Assembly: GCA_014240065.1 (NCBI GenBank)
Contig: JAAZXR010000006.1
Location: 54,936 to 118,935, forward strand
Source of the DNA: Myxococcales bacterium
GTDB lineage: Bacteria > Myxococcota_A > Polyangia > Nannocystales > Nannocystaceae
DNA: 64,000 nucleotides
Direction: 5' to 3'
Of the stretch, positions 36,588 through 45,663 are shown piece by piece. Under the pieces are notes generated by a model that searched no databases, was not told where the DNA came from, and saw only the letters and a program-made list of their open reading frames with translations. The translations under genes were made by a program, and so were the position numbers. Within the stretch, counting starts at the first letter, position 1, and each line of letters starts with the position of its first letter.

Positions 36588-38123
36588 GTGTCTGAATCGT
36601 CCATCGTCGTCAACGCAGACGGTCCCGAGACCCGCGTCGCACTCATCGAAAACGGCATCCTCACAGAGCTGTTCATCGAGCGCGACCGGGAGCGGAGCAC
36701 CGTCGGCAACATCTATAAGGGTCGTGTCTTGCGCGTGCTCCCAGGGATGCAGGCCGCCTTCGTCGATATCGGCGAAGAGAAGGCCGCGTTCTTGTACGCC
36801 GGCGACATCGCCCTCTCGACCGCCCAAAACGATACACCGACCGAAGGGTCGGGGGATGGGATCCCTCGGCGCTCCGGGAAGCATGGAGACATCGCAGATC
36901 TCGTGCGCCCAGGCCAAGAGATCTTGGTGCAGGTGGTCAAAGATCCAATCTCCAGCAAGGGCGCCCGGATCACGAGTTATATCTCGGTCCCGGGGCGCAA
37001 CGTGGTCTACATGCCCACGGTCAGCCACGTCGGGATCTCCCGTCGAATCTCGAAGGACCGGGAGCGGCGCAGGCTTCGCGGCATCGTCGATCAGATGCGA
37101 CCGGCGGGAGCGGGCTTTGTGGTCCGCACGGTGGCAGCGGAGTCGGAGAGCTCGCAGATTCGTGCGGGCATGGACTACCTCATCCGCTGCTGGGACAACA
37201 TCCGCGCGAACGAACGGATTCACCGCGCGCCGGTCATGCTCTACCGCGACCTCGACTTGATGCTCCGGGTGGTGCGCGACAACCTCGACGGCACCATCGA
37301 CAAGGTCATCGTGGACGATCGCTCGCAATACGAGCGGCTCAAGCGCTACGTCCGCGCCTTCATGCCTGAGAATGAGGAGAAGATCGTCGCCTACGAGGGT
37401 CGCGATCCGATCTTCGACGGCTACGGGATCGAGCTCGAGATCGATCGGGCGCTTCAGCGCAAGGTGGAGCTCAAGAGCGGCGGTTCCCTGGTGTTCGACC
37501 AGGGAGAGGCGCTCACCTCCATCGACGTGAACACTGGGAAGTTCGTGGGCTCGAAGGGCAAGACCCTCGAGCAGACCATCACGCAGACCAACATGGAGGC
37601 GGCGGAGGAGATCTGCGAGCAGCTCCGACTTCGCAACGTCGGCGGGCTGATCATCATCGACTTCATCGACATGGACAAGGAGTCCAATCGCCGCAAGGTG
37701 TACCGCAAGCTCCAAGAGACGCTCCGGCGAGACCGCGCCAAGGCGCACATCACGAAGATCTCGGAGATGGGCCTGGTGGAGATGAGCCGCAAGCGCACGC
37801 GCGAGAGCCTCGAGCGGATGCTCGCGGCGACCTGCGAGGCGTGTGACGGCAAGGGCTACACCAAGAGCACGACCACCGTGTGCTACGAGATCCTCCGCCA
37901 GATTCGGCGCGAGGCGGGCATGTGGACGGGGGACACGGTGACCGTGAACGCCCACCCGGCGGTGGCGCAGCTGATGAATGGTCCCGAGAAAAATGCCGTG
38001 GACTACATGGTCAAGCGCATCCAAAAGGCGATCACCGTCACGGCGCGCAAGGGGCATCACCTCGAGCAGTACGACATTAAGTGCCGCATGGGTCGCTCTT
38101 CAGAGGCCTCCCGGGGCGCCTGA
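36588..38123 (+). CDS. rng: Ribonuclease G/E family endoribonuclease
   Basis: A 511-residue protein with the RNase E/G core. The S1 domain has STVGNIYKGRVLRVLPGMQAAFVDIG. Catalytic residues lie in TSIDVNTGKFVG and IIIDFIDM (two metal-binding Asp), and the zinc-link Cys pair is in CEACDGKGYTKS. It lacks the long RNase E scaffold tail, so RNase G is the better name. An insert rich in Gly/Ser within the S1 domain is usual. GTG 36588 is chosen; GTG 36543 is possible. TACCAC near 36570 may be a -10. Confidence 0.94.
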   Translation: MSESSIVVNADGPETRVALIENGILTELFIERDRERSTVGNIYKGRVLRVLPGMQAAFVDIGEEKAAFLYAGDIALSTAQNDTPTEGSGDGIPRRSGKHGDIADLVRPGQEILVQVVKDPISSKGARITSYISVPGRNVVYMPTVSHVGISRRISKDRERRRLRGIVDQMRPAGAGFVVRTVAAESESSQIRAGMDYLIRCWDNIRANERIHRAPVMLYRDLDLMLRVVRDNLDGTIDKVIVDDRSQYERLKRYVRAFMPENEEKIVAYEGRDPIFDGYGIELEIDRALQRKVELKSGGSLVFDQGEALTSIDVNTGKFVGSKGKTLEQTITQTNMEAAEEICEQLRLRNVGGLIIIDFIDMDKESNRRKVYRKLQETLRRDRAKAHITKISEMGLVEMSRKRTRESLERMLAATCEACDGKGYTKSTTTVCYEILRQIRREAGMWTGDTVTVNAHPAVAQLMNGPEKNAVDYMVKRIQKAITVTARKGHHLEQYDIKCRMGRSSEASRGA

Positions 38124-38227
38124 TCGTCTCGCCGGTGCCGGGGCGGTCGCCGTCGGTACACAAGGGCTCACGCCGCGCGTCACGAAAGGCGGTTGCGTCT
38201 GTCGCGTTCGCGCTCCATAGTTCCCTC

Positions 38228-38716
38228 GTGAGCACGGTCAAGCGCCTCTTCGACGTCGCCCGCGCGAACCTGACAGACTTCGCGTCGGGGTTTGTGGCGG
38301 AGGACGCGGGGGTGTTGACCGAGGAGGAGCGGGCCCAGCTCGCGCGAGATCTCGAAGAGGCCGAACAGGACGCGAATTCAGCCCAGCGAGCGGGGGCCGC
38401 CGCCGGCAGGGCCGCCCGCCGGGTCAAGGATCGCGCCGAGGAGGCGTGGGAGCGCGCGTTCGAGGCGGCGAAGACTCGCAGCGCCCGCGCGGGCCAGCCG
38501 ATCCCACAAATGGACCCCCGCCTGGCGCGGCTGAGATGGCTCCGCACGCTGGAGCTCGGGCCCGAGGCGACGGAGGACGAAATCCGCGGGGCGTATCGCA
38601 AGCTGATGCGCAAGTATCACCCCGACCGCTACGCCTCGGATCCCGAGAAGTACAAGGCGGCGACCGAAGTGGCTCAAAAGATCACCGAGGCCTACAACGG
38701 CCTGAAGGCGGGCTGA
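38228..38716 (+). CDS. Small J-domain protein
   Basis: A 162-residue protein. Residues about 25-95 form a charged Ala/Glu/Arg helix (EEERAQLARDLEEAEQDANS). The C-terminal 60 residues are a J domain: TLELGPEATEDEIRGAYRKL followed by MRKYHPDRY with the HPD triad, and AQKITEAYNGLKAG. It probably recruits DnaK to a specific client. GTG 38228 gives a sensible N-terminus; CATAGT at 38216-38221 precedes it by 6 nt, another leaderless candidate. Confidence 0.85.
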   Translation: MSTVKRLFDVARANLTDFASGFVAEDAGVLTEEERAQLARDLEEAEQDANSAQRAGAAAGRAARRVKDRAEEAWERAFEAAKTRSARAGQPIPQMDPRLARLRWLRTLELGPEATEDEIRGAYRKLMRKYHPDRYASDPEKYKAATEVAQKITEAYNGLKAG

Positions 38717-38827
38717 GCGCGCCTTCGACTCTTGATGAACTCGTAGGCGGGGCGCACCTCGACGCAGCCTGCGGCGATCAAACACCTCTTGACCGGACGC
38801 GATCTTGGGGGTATCGAGCCGATCATT

Positions 38828-39658
38828 GTGGTGGCTAGCCTCCAGCAGTCTCGAGCACGCTCTGCGCCTACGCAGGCCTCGGTCGCTCAGATTCATGATC
38901 TGTACGAGCGGGCGGTGCAAGACCCGGCGGGGGAGGTCCGCTTCGTCTCCAACAAGTTCAAGTCGCTCCGCGGTCGCCACGCGGTGACCCTGCGCGAGGA
39001 TTTTGGCGGCACCGGGATCTTCTCGCTCGCCTGGGCCCGATCCCGTCGCGAACGCACCGCCCACTCGGTCGATCTCGACGGCGAGACCCAGGCGTGGGGT
39101 GCCGCGCATCGCGTGGGCAACGCGCCCGCCCAGGTGCGTGAGCGCGTGCGGTTCGAGCGGGCGAACGTGCTCGACGGCGTCGGCGGTCCGGTGGACGTCG
39201 CGGTCGCGTTCAATTTCAGCTACTGGATCTTTAAGACGCGGGCGGAGCTTCGTCGCTACTTCGAGGTGGTGCACCGGAGCCTCGGGCCCGACGGCGTGCT
39301 CTTCCTCGACGCCTTTGGAGGGTTGGACGTCCCGCAAATCGACGAGAACCGCGTGGAGCATGAGGACTTCACCTACGTCTGGCGCCAGCGTGACTACGAC
39401 GTGCTGAGCCACGACTTTGAGTGCGCGATCAGCTTCGAGTTCGACGACGGCTCGGAGATAAATCCCGCGTTCACCTACAGCTGGAGGCTGTGGTCGCTCG
39501 TGGAGATCCGCGAGCTGCTCGAAGAGGCGGGGTTCTCCAAGGTGAATCTGTTTTGGGAGCGCAACGACGCGGAGGGCGAGGGGACGGGGAGATTCTATCT
39601 GCCAAAGCGGGCCGAGAACGAGCACGTGTGGTGGACCTATATCGCCGCGGAGAGATGA
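38828..39658 (+). CDS. Class I SAM-dependent methyltransferase, tandem copy 1
   Basis: About 276 residues (GTG 38828; TTG 38789 is possible). The segment LREDFGGTGIFSLAWARS is a SAM-binding motif I, AHSVDLDGETQAWG supplies the motif II acid, and VAVAFNFSYWIFKTRAELR with SLGPDGVLFLDAFGG are motifs IV-V. The substrate is unknown. It is clearly paralogous to the next gene, sharing the LYERAVQ/LYERSVQ, EDFTYVWRQ/EGFTYVWEQ and FTYSWR blocks. Confidence 0.85.
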   Translation: MVASLQQSRARSAPTQASVAQIHDLYERAVQDPAGEVRFVSNKFKSLRGRHAVTLREDFGGTGIFSLAWARSRRERTAHSVDLDGETQAWGAAHRVGNAPAQVRERVRFERANVLDGVGGPVDVAVAFNFSYWIFKTRAELRRYFEVVHRSLGPDGVLFLDAFGGLDVPQIDENRVEHEDFTYVWRQRDYDVLSHDFECAISFEFDDGSEINPAFTYSWRLWSLVEIRELLEEAGFSKVNLFWERNDAEGEGTGRFYLPKRAENEHVWWTYIAAER

Positions 39659-39665
39659 ACGAACC

Positions 39666-40520
39666 ATGGGACGACACAAAAATCAAAAGTCGAGGAGAGT
39701 GCACGCGAACCCCCAGACCCAGGCGTCCCGGGCCGACCGGTACGATCTCTACGAGCGCTCGGTGCAAGGGTGCGACGCGGACGTCGAGTTTTTCTCCGAG
39801 ACCTACGAGGAGATTCGCGGGCGAGCGGCGATGGCCTTTCGTGAGGACTTTTGTGGCACCGCGAAGCTCTCGGCCGCGTGGTGCCGGAGCGACGAAGAGC
39901 GCACCGCCGTCGGCGTCGACCTCGACGGCCCGACCCTGGAGATCGGGGCCAGCCGCAACCTGACCTTCGACGTGGCCGACAGGGTCACGCTGTTTCAGCA
40001 GGACGTGCGCGACGAGGCGGAGACCAAGGCGGACGTGACCTGCGCCATGAACTTCAGCTACTTCGTCTTCAAGGAGCGGGCGACGCTGCTCGAATATCTC
40101 AAGAGCGCGCGCGAGGGCCTCGCCGAGGGCGGCCTGCTCTTCCTCGAGGTCTACGGCGGACAAGAAGCCATGGAGGAGCTCGAGGAGGAGCGCGAGCTCG
40201 AGGGGTTCACCTACGTGTGGGAGCAAGAATGGTTCGACCCGCTCACCCACGAGACCCTGTGCCACATCCACTTCCGATTCCCGGACGGCTCCGAGATGAA
40301 ACAGGCGTTCACCTACTCGTGGCGGTGGTGGTCCGTGCCCGAGCTGCGTGAGCTGTGCCTGGAGGCTGGATTCGCGGACGCGAGGGTGTATTGGGAGACG
40401 ATGGAAGAAGACCCCGACGATCCAGACGAGCTCGAGGGCACGGGGGAGTACGAGGACGTCACCGACACGCGCCAAGAGAACCAAGAGAGCTGGCTCGCGT
40501 ACGTCGTGGGCGTGAAATGA
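39666..40520 (+). CDS. Class I SAM-dependent methyltransferase, tandem copy 2
   Basis: A 284-residue paralogue of the preceding gene, starting 7 nt after its stop. FREDFCGTAKLSAAWCRSD is motif I, AVGVDLDGPTLEIG motif II, and CAMNFSYFVFKERATLLEYL with GLAEGGLLFLEVYGG motifs IV-V. The C-terminal region has an acidic stretch (EEDPDDPDELEGTGEYED) lacking in copy 1. Motif I carries Cys where copy 1 has Gly. The pair was likely made by duplication and may have diverged in substrate. Confidence 0.87.
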   Translation: MGRHKNQKSRRVHANPQTQASRADRYDLYERSVQGCDADVEFFSETYEEIRGRAAMAFREDFCGTAKLSAAWCRSDEERTAVGVDLDGPTLEIGASRNLTFDVADRVTLFQQDVRDEAETKADVTCAMNFSYFVFKERATLLEYLKSAREGLAEGGLLFLEVYGGQEAMEELEEERELEGFTYVWEQEWFDPLTHETLCHIHFRFPDGSEMKQAFTYSWRWWSVPELRELCLEAGFADARVYWETMEEDPDDPDELEGTGEYEDVTDTRQENQESWLAYVVGVK

Positions 40521-40554
40521 CCCCGTTTCGCGGAACGCCGCTATACTCATGACG

Positions 40555-41994
40555 ATGCCCGAGGCAGATTTTCCCAGCTTGCTCTTGACGTCGGAGGGAC
40601 CCGCGGCTCAGGGGGCGTTCGCGCGGGCCCAGGCGGAGTTTCTGGATCCCGACGGCGCCTGGGTCGCGCGGCTCGACGAGCGTCTGGCCGCGGCCAACGC
40701 CGGGATCGTCGCGCATTTTTATATGGACGCAGAGCTGCAAGGCGCCTTGTTCGCGAGTCAGTGGCCGCATATTCACATCTCCGATTCGCTGCTCATGGCG
40801 GACGCGGCGGTGAAGATGGCCGAGGCCGGGGTGGAGCGCGTCATCGTCTTAGGCGTGGACTTTATGAGCGAGAACGTGCGCGCCATGCTCGACGTGGCCG
40901 GCTACCACGATGTGCAGGTGCTCCGGGTCGCGGAGGCCTCCATCGGCTGCTCACTCGCCGAGTCGGCGGAGCGCCCCGCCTACGCCGCGTGGCTGGACAA
41001 GGCGAGCCGCAGCCCCTTCCCGCTGCACGTCGTGTACATCAACACCAGCTTGCGGACGAAGGCGCACGCCCACGCGACCGTGCCAACCATCACCTGCACC
41101 TCGTCCAACGTGGTGCGCACGATCCTGCAGGCGGCGTCGCAAGAGCCCCGAGGCCATCTATGGTTCGGCCCCGACACGTACATGGGGCGCAACCTGAAGA
41201 CTTTCTTTGAACACGTGGCGTCCATGAGCCCGGAGGAGGTGGCCAAGCTCCACCCCGACCACACGCCCGCCTCTGTCGCGAGCCTGCTCGAGCGCCTCCA
41301 TTATTTTGAGCAAGGCAATTGCTTCGTGCACCACCTGTTCGGAGACGACGTGGCGGCGACCGTGCGCGCGCGGTATGCCGACGCCTACATCACCGCGCAC
41401 CTGGAGGTCCCCGGCGAGATGTTCGCGCTGGGACTCGAGGCCCAACAAGAGGGGCGCGGCGTGGTCGGGTCCACCTCCGACATCCTCAAGTTCATCGAGT
41501 CCACGACCACGCGCGCGCTGGCGTGCGGAGAGGCGCGGCGCTGCCGGTTTGTGCTGGGCACCGAGGCGGGCATGGTCACCGCCATCGTGCGGAGCGTGCG
41601 GGCGCTGCTCGAGGCGCAGCCCGAGCCCCTCGTGGAGGTGGAGATCATCTTCCCGGTGAGCGAGGCGGCCGTCGCCACCACCGGCGACGCGGCGCTGCCG
41701 GTGGTCCCCGGCGTGCAGGCGGGGGAGGGGTGCTCCACGGACGGGGGCTGCGCCACGTGCCCCTACATGAAGATGAACTCTCTCGACGCGCTCGATGACC
41801 TCCTCGGGAGGGTACGCGGCGGTGAGGAGAACCTCGACGGCTTCGCGCCGCGCGTCTACGACGAGAAGATCGCGGCGCGCAGCGTGGCCGAGGTGGGCGG
41901 CGAGCCGATCTTGTTCATGCGTGACTTTCAGCGGACCGGGCAGCTCCCCGGCGCGCTCGTGGAACAGCTCCGCGCGCGCACGACACACGGGTGA
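40555..41994 (+). CDS. nadA: Quinolinate synthase, plant/cyanobacterial-like long form
   Basis: A 479-residue NadA that condenses iminoaspartate with DHAP to quinolinate for NAD synthesis, using a [4Fe-4S] cluster. Visible motifs are IVAHFYMDAELQGAL, ISDSLLMADAAVKMAEAG, GVDFMSENVRAML, INTSLRTKAHA, VGSTSDILKFIE and GTEAGMVTAIVRSV. Cluster cysteines are GCSLAE, TITCTSSN and the GCSTDGGCATCPYMKMN region. Two ATGs are in frame (40549, 40555); TATACT at 40542-40547 would start the mRNA at about 40554, favouring the second. No Shine-Dalgarno is seen. Confidence 0.93.
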   Translation: MPEADFPSLLLTSEGPAAQGAFARAQAEFLDPDGAWVARLDERLAAANAGIVAHFYMDAELQGALFASQWPHIHISDSLLMADAAVKMAEAGVERVIVLGVDFMSENVRAMLDVAGYHDVQVLRVAEASIGCSLAESAERPAYAAWLDKASRSPFPLHVVYINTSLRTKAHAHATVPTITCTSSNVVRTILQAASQEPRGHLWFGPDTYMGRNLKTFFEHVASMSPEEVAKLHPDHTPASVASLLERLHYFEQGNCFVHHLFGDDVAATVRARYADAYITAHLEVPGEMFALGLEAQQEGRGVVGSTSDILKFIESTTTRALACGEARRCRFVLGTEAGMVTAIVRSVRALLEAQPEPLVEVEIIFPVSEAAVATTGDAALPVVPGVQAGEGCSTDGGCATCPYMKMNSLDALDDLLGRVRGGEENLDGFAPRVYDEKIAARSVAEVGGEPILFMRDFQRTGQLPGALVEQLRARTTHG

Positions 41995-42036
41995 CTCCCG
42001 AACACGCGAGCCCGGCGAGCGACAGGCGGTGGTCGC

Positions 42037-43443
42037 TCAGTCCTCGTCGACTTCGCGATCGAGGTCGAGGCTCGCGATGAGGTCGTGGGCTGAGGTTTGA
42101 ATCACCTTCGCCTGCACGAAGTCGCCGCGCTCCGCGGTGCCGTCACACAAGATGACCTTGCCGTCGACGTCGGGGGATTGCCCCTCGTGGCGTCCGTCGA
42201 GCAGCAGCTCCGATTCGTCGCTGACCCCGTCCACGAGGACCTCCAGGGTGCGTCCGAGCAGCAAGTCGCGGTGCCTCGCCTCGCGGATTCCCCGCTGAAT
42301 CTCCATGATCTCCTCGGCGCGTCGCGCGGCCTCTTCTTCTTGCACCCGCTTGGGCAACATGGCGGCGGCGGTGCCCTCCTCGCGGGACCAGGGGAACACC
42401 CCGAGGTGGTCGATGGCGCCCTCTTCGATGAAGGCGCGGAGTCGGTGATAGGCCGCTTCGTTCTCGCCGGGGTGTCCGACCAGCATGGTCGTACGCAGCC
42501 AGATTCGCGGGGAGGCGGCGCGCACCCTGTCGACGAACGAGCGCACAACTTTCTCGGTGTAGCCGCGGCGCATCTTTTTAAGCACGTCGGTGTCCACGTG
42601 TTGGATCGGGACGTCGAGGTAGGTGGCCACCTTTGGATTTTGGGCGATGCGCTCGATGAGCCCATCCGTAACCGCGGTGGGGTAGGCGTAGTGCAAACGC
42701 ACCCAGCGGAGCATGGGGATCTGCGTGAGGGCGTCGAGGAGCTGCTCGAGGTTGGCGGGGGCCAGGCCTCGCTCCACGAGGTCGTCCCCGTATTTCGTGA
42801 GGTCTTGAGCGACGAGACAGATCTCGCGGGTGCCCGCCTCCACCAGCGCGTGCACCTCGGCCACGATGTCGAAGACCGGCCTCGAGCGCTGCGGGCCGCG
42901 GAGTTTTGGGATGATGCAAAAGGCGCACGGGCGGTCACACCCCTCCGCGATCTTGACGACCGAGCTGTGGCGGGGGCCCATGGTGCGTCGAGGGGCGGTG
43001 TGATCGTAGAGGTAGGCGCGTCGGCTCAGGGCTGAGACGCCCATGCGCTTGGCGTCCCCGCGCAGCACCTTCTCGAGGCCGAGCATGTCGGCGCTCCCGA
43101 GGAAGTGGTCGACCTCTGGCATCTCCGCGGCCAACTCCTCGGGGTAGCGCTGGCTCAGACAGCCCGCGACGACGAGTTTCTTCCCGGACTCCTCTCGCAG
43201 GCGGGCGAGCTCCAAAATCGTGTCGATGGATTCCTCCTTGGCCGCCTCGATAAACCCGCAGGTGTTGACCACGAGGGTGTCGGCGTCGGTGGGGTCATCG
43301 ACGATCTGGTGGCCCTCGTTCTCCACCACCCCGAGCATGACCTCGGTGTCCACCTGGTTCTTCGCGCAGCCCAACGACACGAAGAACACTTTCTTCGTGG
43401 GGTCGTCACCGCCGGTGGCGGGATCGGGAGACTCAGCGCTCAT
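42037..43443 (-). CDS. rimO: Ribosomal protein S12 methylthiotransferase RimO
   Basis: A 468-residue radical-SAM enzyme that methylthiolates an Asp of S12. The N-terminal UPF0004 domain has its three cluster cysteines in SLGCAKNQVDTE, NTCGFIEAAKEES and AGCLSQRY. The radical SAM cluster is CDRPCAFC, with PKLRGPQRSRP following, and a C-terminal TRAM domain is present (GRTLEVLVDG onwards). The SLGCAKN motif and PIQHVDTDVLKKMRR distinguish it from MiaB. GTG 43449 is an alternative start. Confidence 0.94.
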   Translation of the reverse strand: MSAESPDPATGGDDPTKKVFFVSLGCAKNQVDTEVMLGVVENEGHQIVDDPTDADTLVVNTCGFIEAAKEESIDTILELARLREESGKKLVVAGCLSQRYPEELAAEMPEVDHFLGSADMLGLEKVLRGDAKRMGVSALSRRAYLYDHTAPRRTMGPRHSSVVKIAEGCDRPCAFCIIPKLRGPQRSRPVFDIVAEVHALVEAGTREICLVAQDLTKYGDDLVERGLAPANLEQLLDALTQIPMLRWVRLHYAYPTAVTDGLIERIAQNPKVATYLDVPIQHVDTDVLKKMRRGYTEKVVRSFVDRVRAASPRIWLRTTMLVGHPGENEAAYHRLRAFIEEGAIDHLGVFPWSREEGTAAAMLPKRVQEEEAARRAEEIMEIQRGIREARHRDLLLGRTLEVLVDGVSDESELLLDGRHEGQSPDVDGKVILCDGTAERGDFVQAKVIQTSAHDLIASLDLDREVDED

Positions 43444-43464
43444 GATCACCGCTCTTAGCGCAGG

Positions 43465-45213
43465 TCACATCTTCTTGCACGCGCCCCCCGCCTTGGCGAG
43501 GCCGGCGGCGCGGAGTTCGCGACCCGTGGGCCCTGGTCCGAGCGCGGCCCGTGCGTCCTCGCCATGGCCCTCTCCGAGCACGTTTCGAAGGTAGGCCTCG
43601 AGCTGGAAGGTGTCGGAGTGCTCCGGTGAGTGGCACGCGAGACAGGTCGCCGGCGAAACCTCACGCCGGATATTGCTCGGGTCAGGATTGTCGGCGTGGA
43701 GGCTGCCGGGTCCATGGCACTGCTCACATTGCACGTCCACGAGGCCTCGCGTCTCCACGACGTGGGCGCCGCCCGGCTGCTTGAAGCCGGTGACGTGGCA
43801 GCCGACGCAGCTGAGATCAAACTGTTTGTTCGCGTCGACCAAGGTGCGGTAGGCGGAGGCGTGGTGGGTCGTGGACCAAAACGCGACGGCCTCGTCGTGG
43901 CAGTCTTCGCAGGTGCTCTTGCCGACGTAGGTCGGCGCGCCCTTGGGCGGCGACGGGGTAAACACCCCCTTGAATCGCGCGGAGTTCTCCGCGGCGACCC
44001 AGCCGTCGTAGGCGTCGAGCGCCTTCTTGGTCGCGGCGTCGGGGGCGAGCTTGCAGCTGACCTTGACTTGCTGCAGGCGCAGGCCGACCCCGTCCTCGGG
44101 ACCCCCCGCGTCGATGGATGCCTTCACCCGGGTCCGCTCCTTTTTTAAGTTGGCGAGGAAGCCGGGATCGGCGCTGGGATCCGCGGAGAAACTGGCGATG
44201 CGCTCGTCGAGTCGGGTGAGCTCTGCGCGCGTTTGTTCCACCGGCGGGATGAACTGCCACCGCGTGGAGTCTGCGAACGGTGGCGCCTTCAGGTCGCGCG
44301 GTGCGGAGAGGGTGAGGTGCGAGAGGCTCTGCCCGCGATCCCCAGGTTCGAGCACCCACGTCGTCCCCACTTGGAACGGTGCGGCGCCGAGTCGGCTGCC
44401 CTCGGTGGTCGCCTGGGGGCCGCCCACGATGACCAGATCGAGTCCGGAGACCTCCCCGGCGACGCGTCGAGCGAGGTCTCGCGAACCGTGGACGACCACG
44501 ATGTCGAGGTGGTCAGCGTCCGCGCCTTTTTGAGTCGCCCGCGCCTTCGTCAGCGCCGCGACCGGGTCGGTCAACGCCGGCAAGCCCTCGCGCGCGAGCT
44601 GTGGGTCGAGCACCACCCACGCGCGGACCTTCACCTGGTGGCCCGCGATGATGCGCGTGGTCGCGGCCGCGAGCTGGGGAGGTCGGGAGGCTGCGTCGCT
44701 GTTGGTGAGGACACGCGGGAGTGAATACTTGTCGAGCGCGGCGCCGCCGAGTGGGCTCCCAACATCGGCGGGGCCGACCCCGGAGATGGCGGCGTCGCCC
44801 CACGCCAACACGCGCTCGGTGAGCAGCGCGGCCCGGCGTTGCGCTTGGGCCCAGCCCGCCTCGTCCGCCGGCGCCTCGGGATCTGTCGGCAGGGGAAACA
44901 GCAGCGAGCCCGGCTCGAGGATGAGGCGCGCGCTTGGGTCCGAGGCCCCTTCGATGTAGCCGACCGCGTAGTGCAGTCCGCCGAGGGGCTCGGTGGTGCA
45001 GCCGCAGGGGGCGATGTATCCTTGCTGGGCGCCGAAGGCGAACAGATCGATCTCGCGGGAGGGCGGGGCTTGCACCTTCGGCGCGGCCTCCGGCGCGTGG
45101 GTGGTCGCGGCCGCGTCGCTCGAGTCCTGGCTGCGTGGACTGCATGCGAGACCGAGGATGGACGCGGAGATCCAGATGGCGGAGCGGAAAAACATTGGGC
45201 GTGAAGTGCGCAT
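43465..45213 (-). CDS. Lipoprotein fusing a UshA-like domain to a tetraheme cytochrome c554-type domain
   Basis: A 582-residue exported protein with lipobox LGLAC (Cys 24). The N-terminal half is a UshA/5'-nucleotidase-like region: PCGCTTEPLGGLHYAVGYIE, ISGVGPADVGS, DIVVVHGSRDLA and VIVGGPQATTEGSR. Metal-binding residues are mostly not obvious, so activity is doubtful. A helical linker leads to a C-terminal domain with four CxxCH sites: CEDCH, CVGCH, CEQCH and CLACH, with further His residues as possible axial ligands. An extracytoplasmic electron-transfer role is likely. Start ATG 45213 gives the signal peptide. Confidence 0.88.
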   Translation of the reverse strand: MRTSRPMFFRSAIWISASILGLACSPRSQDSSDAAATTHAPEAAPKVQAPPSREIDLFAFGAQQGYIAPCGCTTEPLGGLHYAVGYIEGASDPSARLILEPGSLLFPLPTDPEAPADEAGWAQAQRRAALLTERVLAWGDAAISGVGPADVGSPLGGAALDKYSLPRVLTNSDAASRPPQLAAATTRIIAGHQVKVRAWVVLDPQLAREGLPALTDPVAALTKARATQKGADADHLDIVVVHGSRDLARRVAGEVSGLDLVIVGGPQATTEGSRLGAAPFQVGTTWVLEPGDRGQSLSHLTLSAPRDLKAPPFADSTRWQFIPPVEQTRAELTRLDERIASFSADPSADPGFLANLKKERTRVKASIDAGGPEDGVGLRLQQVKVSCKLAPDAATKKALDAYDGWVAAENSARFKGVFTPSPPKGAPTYVGKSTCEDCHDEAVAFWSTTHHASAYRTLVDANKQFDLSCVGCHVTGFKQPGGAHVVETRGLVDVQCEQCHGPGSLHADNPDPSNIRREVSPATCLACHSPEHSDTFQLEAYLRNVLGEGHGEDARAALGPGPTGRELRAAGLAKAGGACKKM

Positions 45214-45304
45214 AATCGACGAGGTACGGGGGGTCGTGGGAAGTGGTGGATGCATCGGGCCACCCAAAGAGGAGATCTGCGGCGAAATTTGATCAAACTG
45301 GCGC

Positions 45305-45333
45305 TTGACCGGTGCGGTCGAGACAAGTAGCCT
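45305..45333 (+). promoter_or_regulatory. Promoter of the rpsP operon
   Basis: TTGACC (45305-45310) and TAGCCT (45328-45333) are spaced 17 nt apart. A/T-rich sequence just upstream (AAATTTGATCAAA, about 45282-45296) could act as an UP element, as expected for a ribosomal operon. Confidence 0.5.
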
Positions 45334-45383
45334 GCCGCACTCTCACCCCGCCGGAACTCCCGGCAAGTGTTTACGAGGTACCC

Positions 45384-45638
45384 ATGGCCGTCAAGATCAG
45401 GCTCGCACGCACCGGCGCAAAAAAGCGTCCCTTCTACCGAATCGTCGCCACCGACACTCGCAACCCGCGAGACGGTCGTTTCCTTGAGAAACTGGGCACG
45501 TACAACCCCCTGACCGAAGAGGGCACCATCGAGCTCAAGCGAGATCGCGTGGAGTACTGGCTCGGCACCGGCGCCCAGCCGACCGAGGTTGTCCGCCGAA
45601 TTCTTCGCAAGTTCGACGCCTCTCAAGCGACCGGTTAG
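45384..45638 (+). CDS. rpsP: 30S ribosomal protein S16
   Basis: An 84-residue S16 of normal length: [40 protein letters not shown] and [20 protein letters not shown] 45384 is supported by GAGG at 45375-45378 and the conserved N-terminus. It heads the conserved order rpsP-khpA-rimM-trmD-rplS. Confidence 0.97.
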   Translation: MAVKIRLARTGAKKRPFYRIVATDTRNPRDGRFLEKLGTYNPLTEEGTIELKRDRVEYWLGTGAQPTEVVRRILRKFDASQATG

Positions 45639-45645
45639 CCCCTCG

Positions 45646-45663
45646 CGCGCGAAATTTCGCGCG
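45646..45663. repeat. Perfect 18-nt palindrome between rpsP and khpA
   Basis: CGCGCGAAATTTCGCGCG reads the same on both strands, 8 nt after the rpsP stop. It could fold as an RNA hairpin (attenuation or processing) or bind a dimeric protein; there is no T-tract. Confidence 0.6.

Noticed and set aside
36489..38060. Minus-strand frame continuous with the nucleotidyltransferase gene
   Set aside because: The stretch is antisense to RNase G, whose catalytic motifs are intact. The minus-strand translation is His/Arg/Val-rich and without domains, so the real gene starts near 36488.
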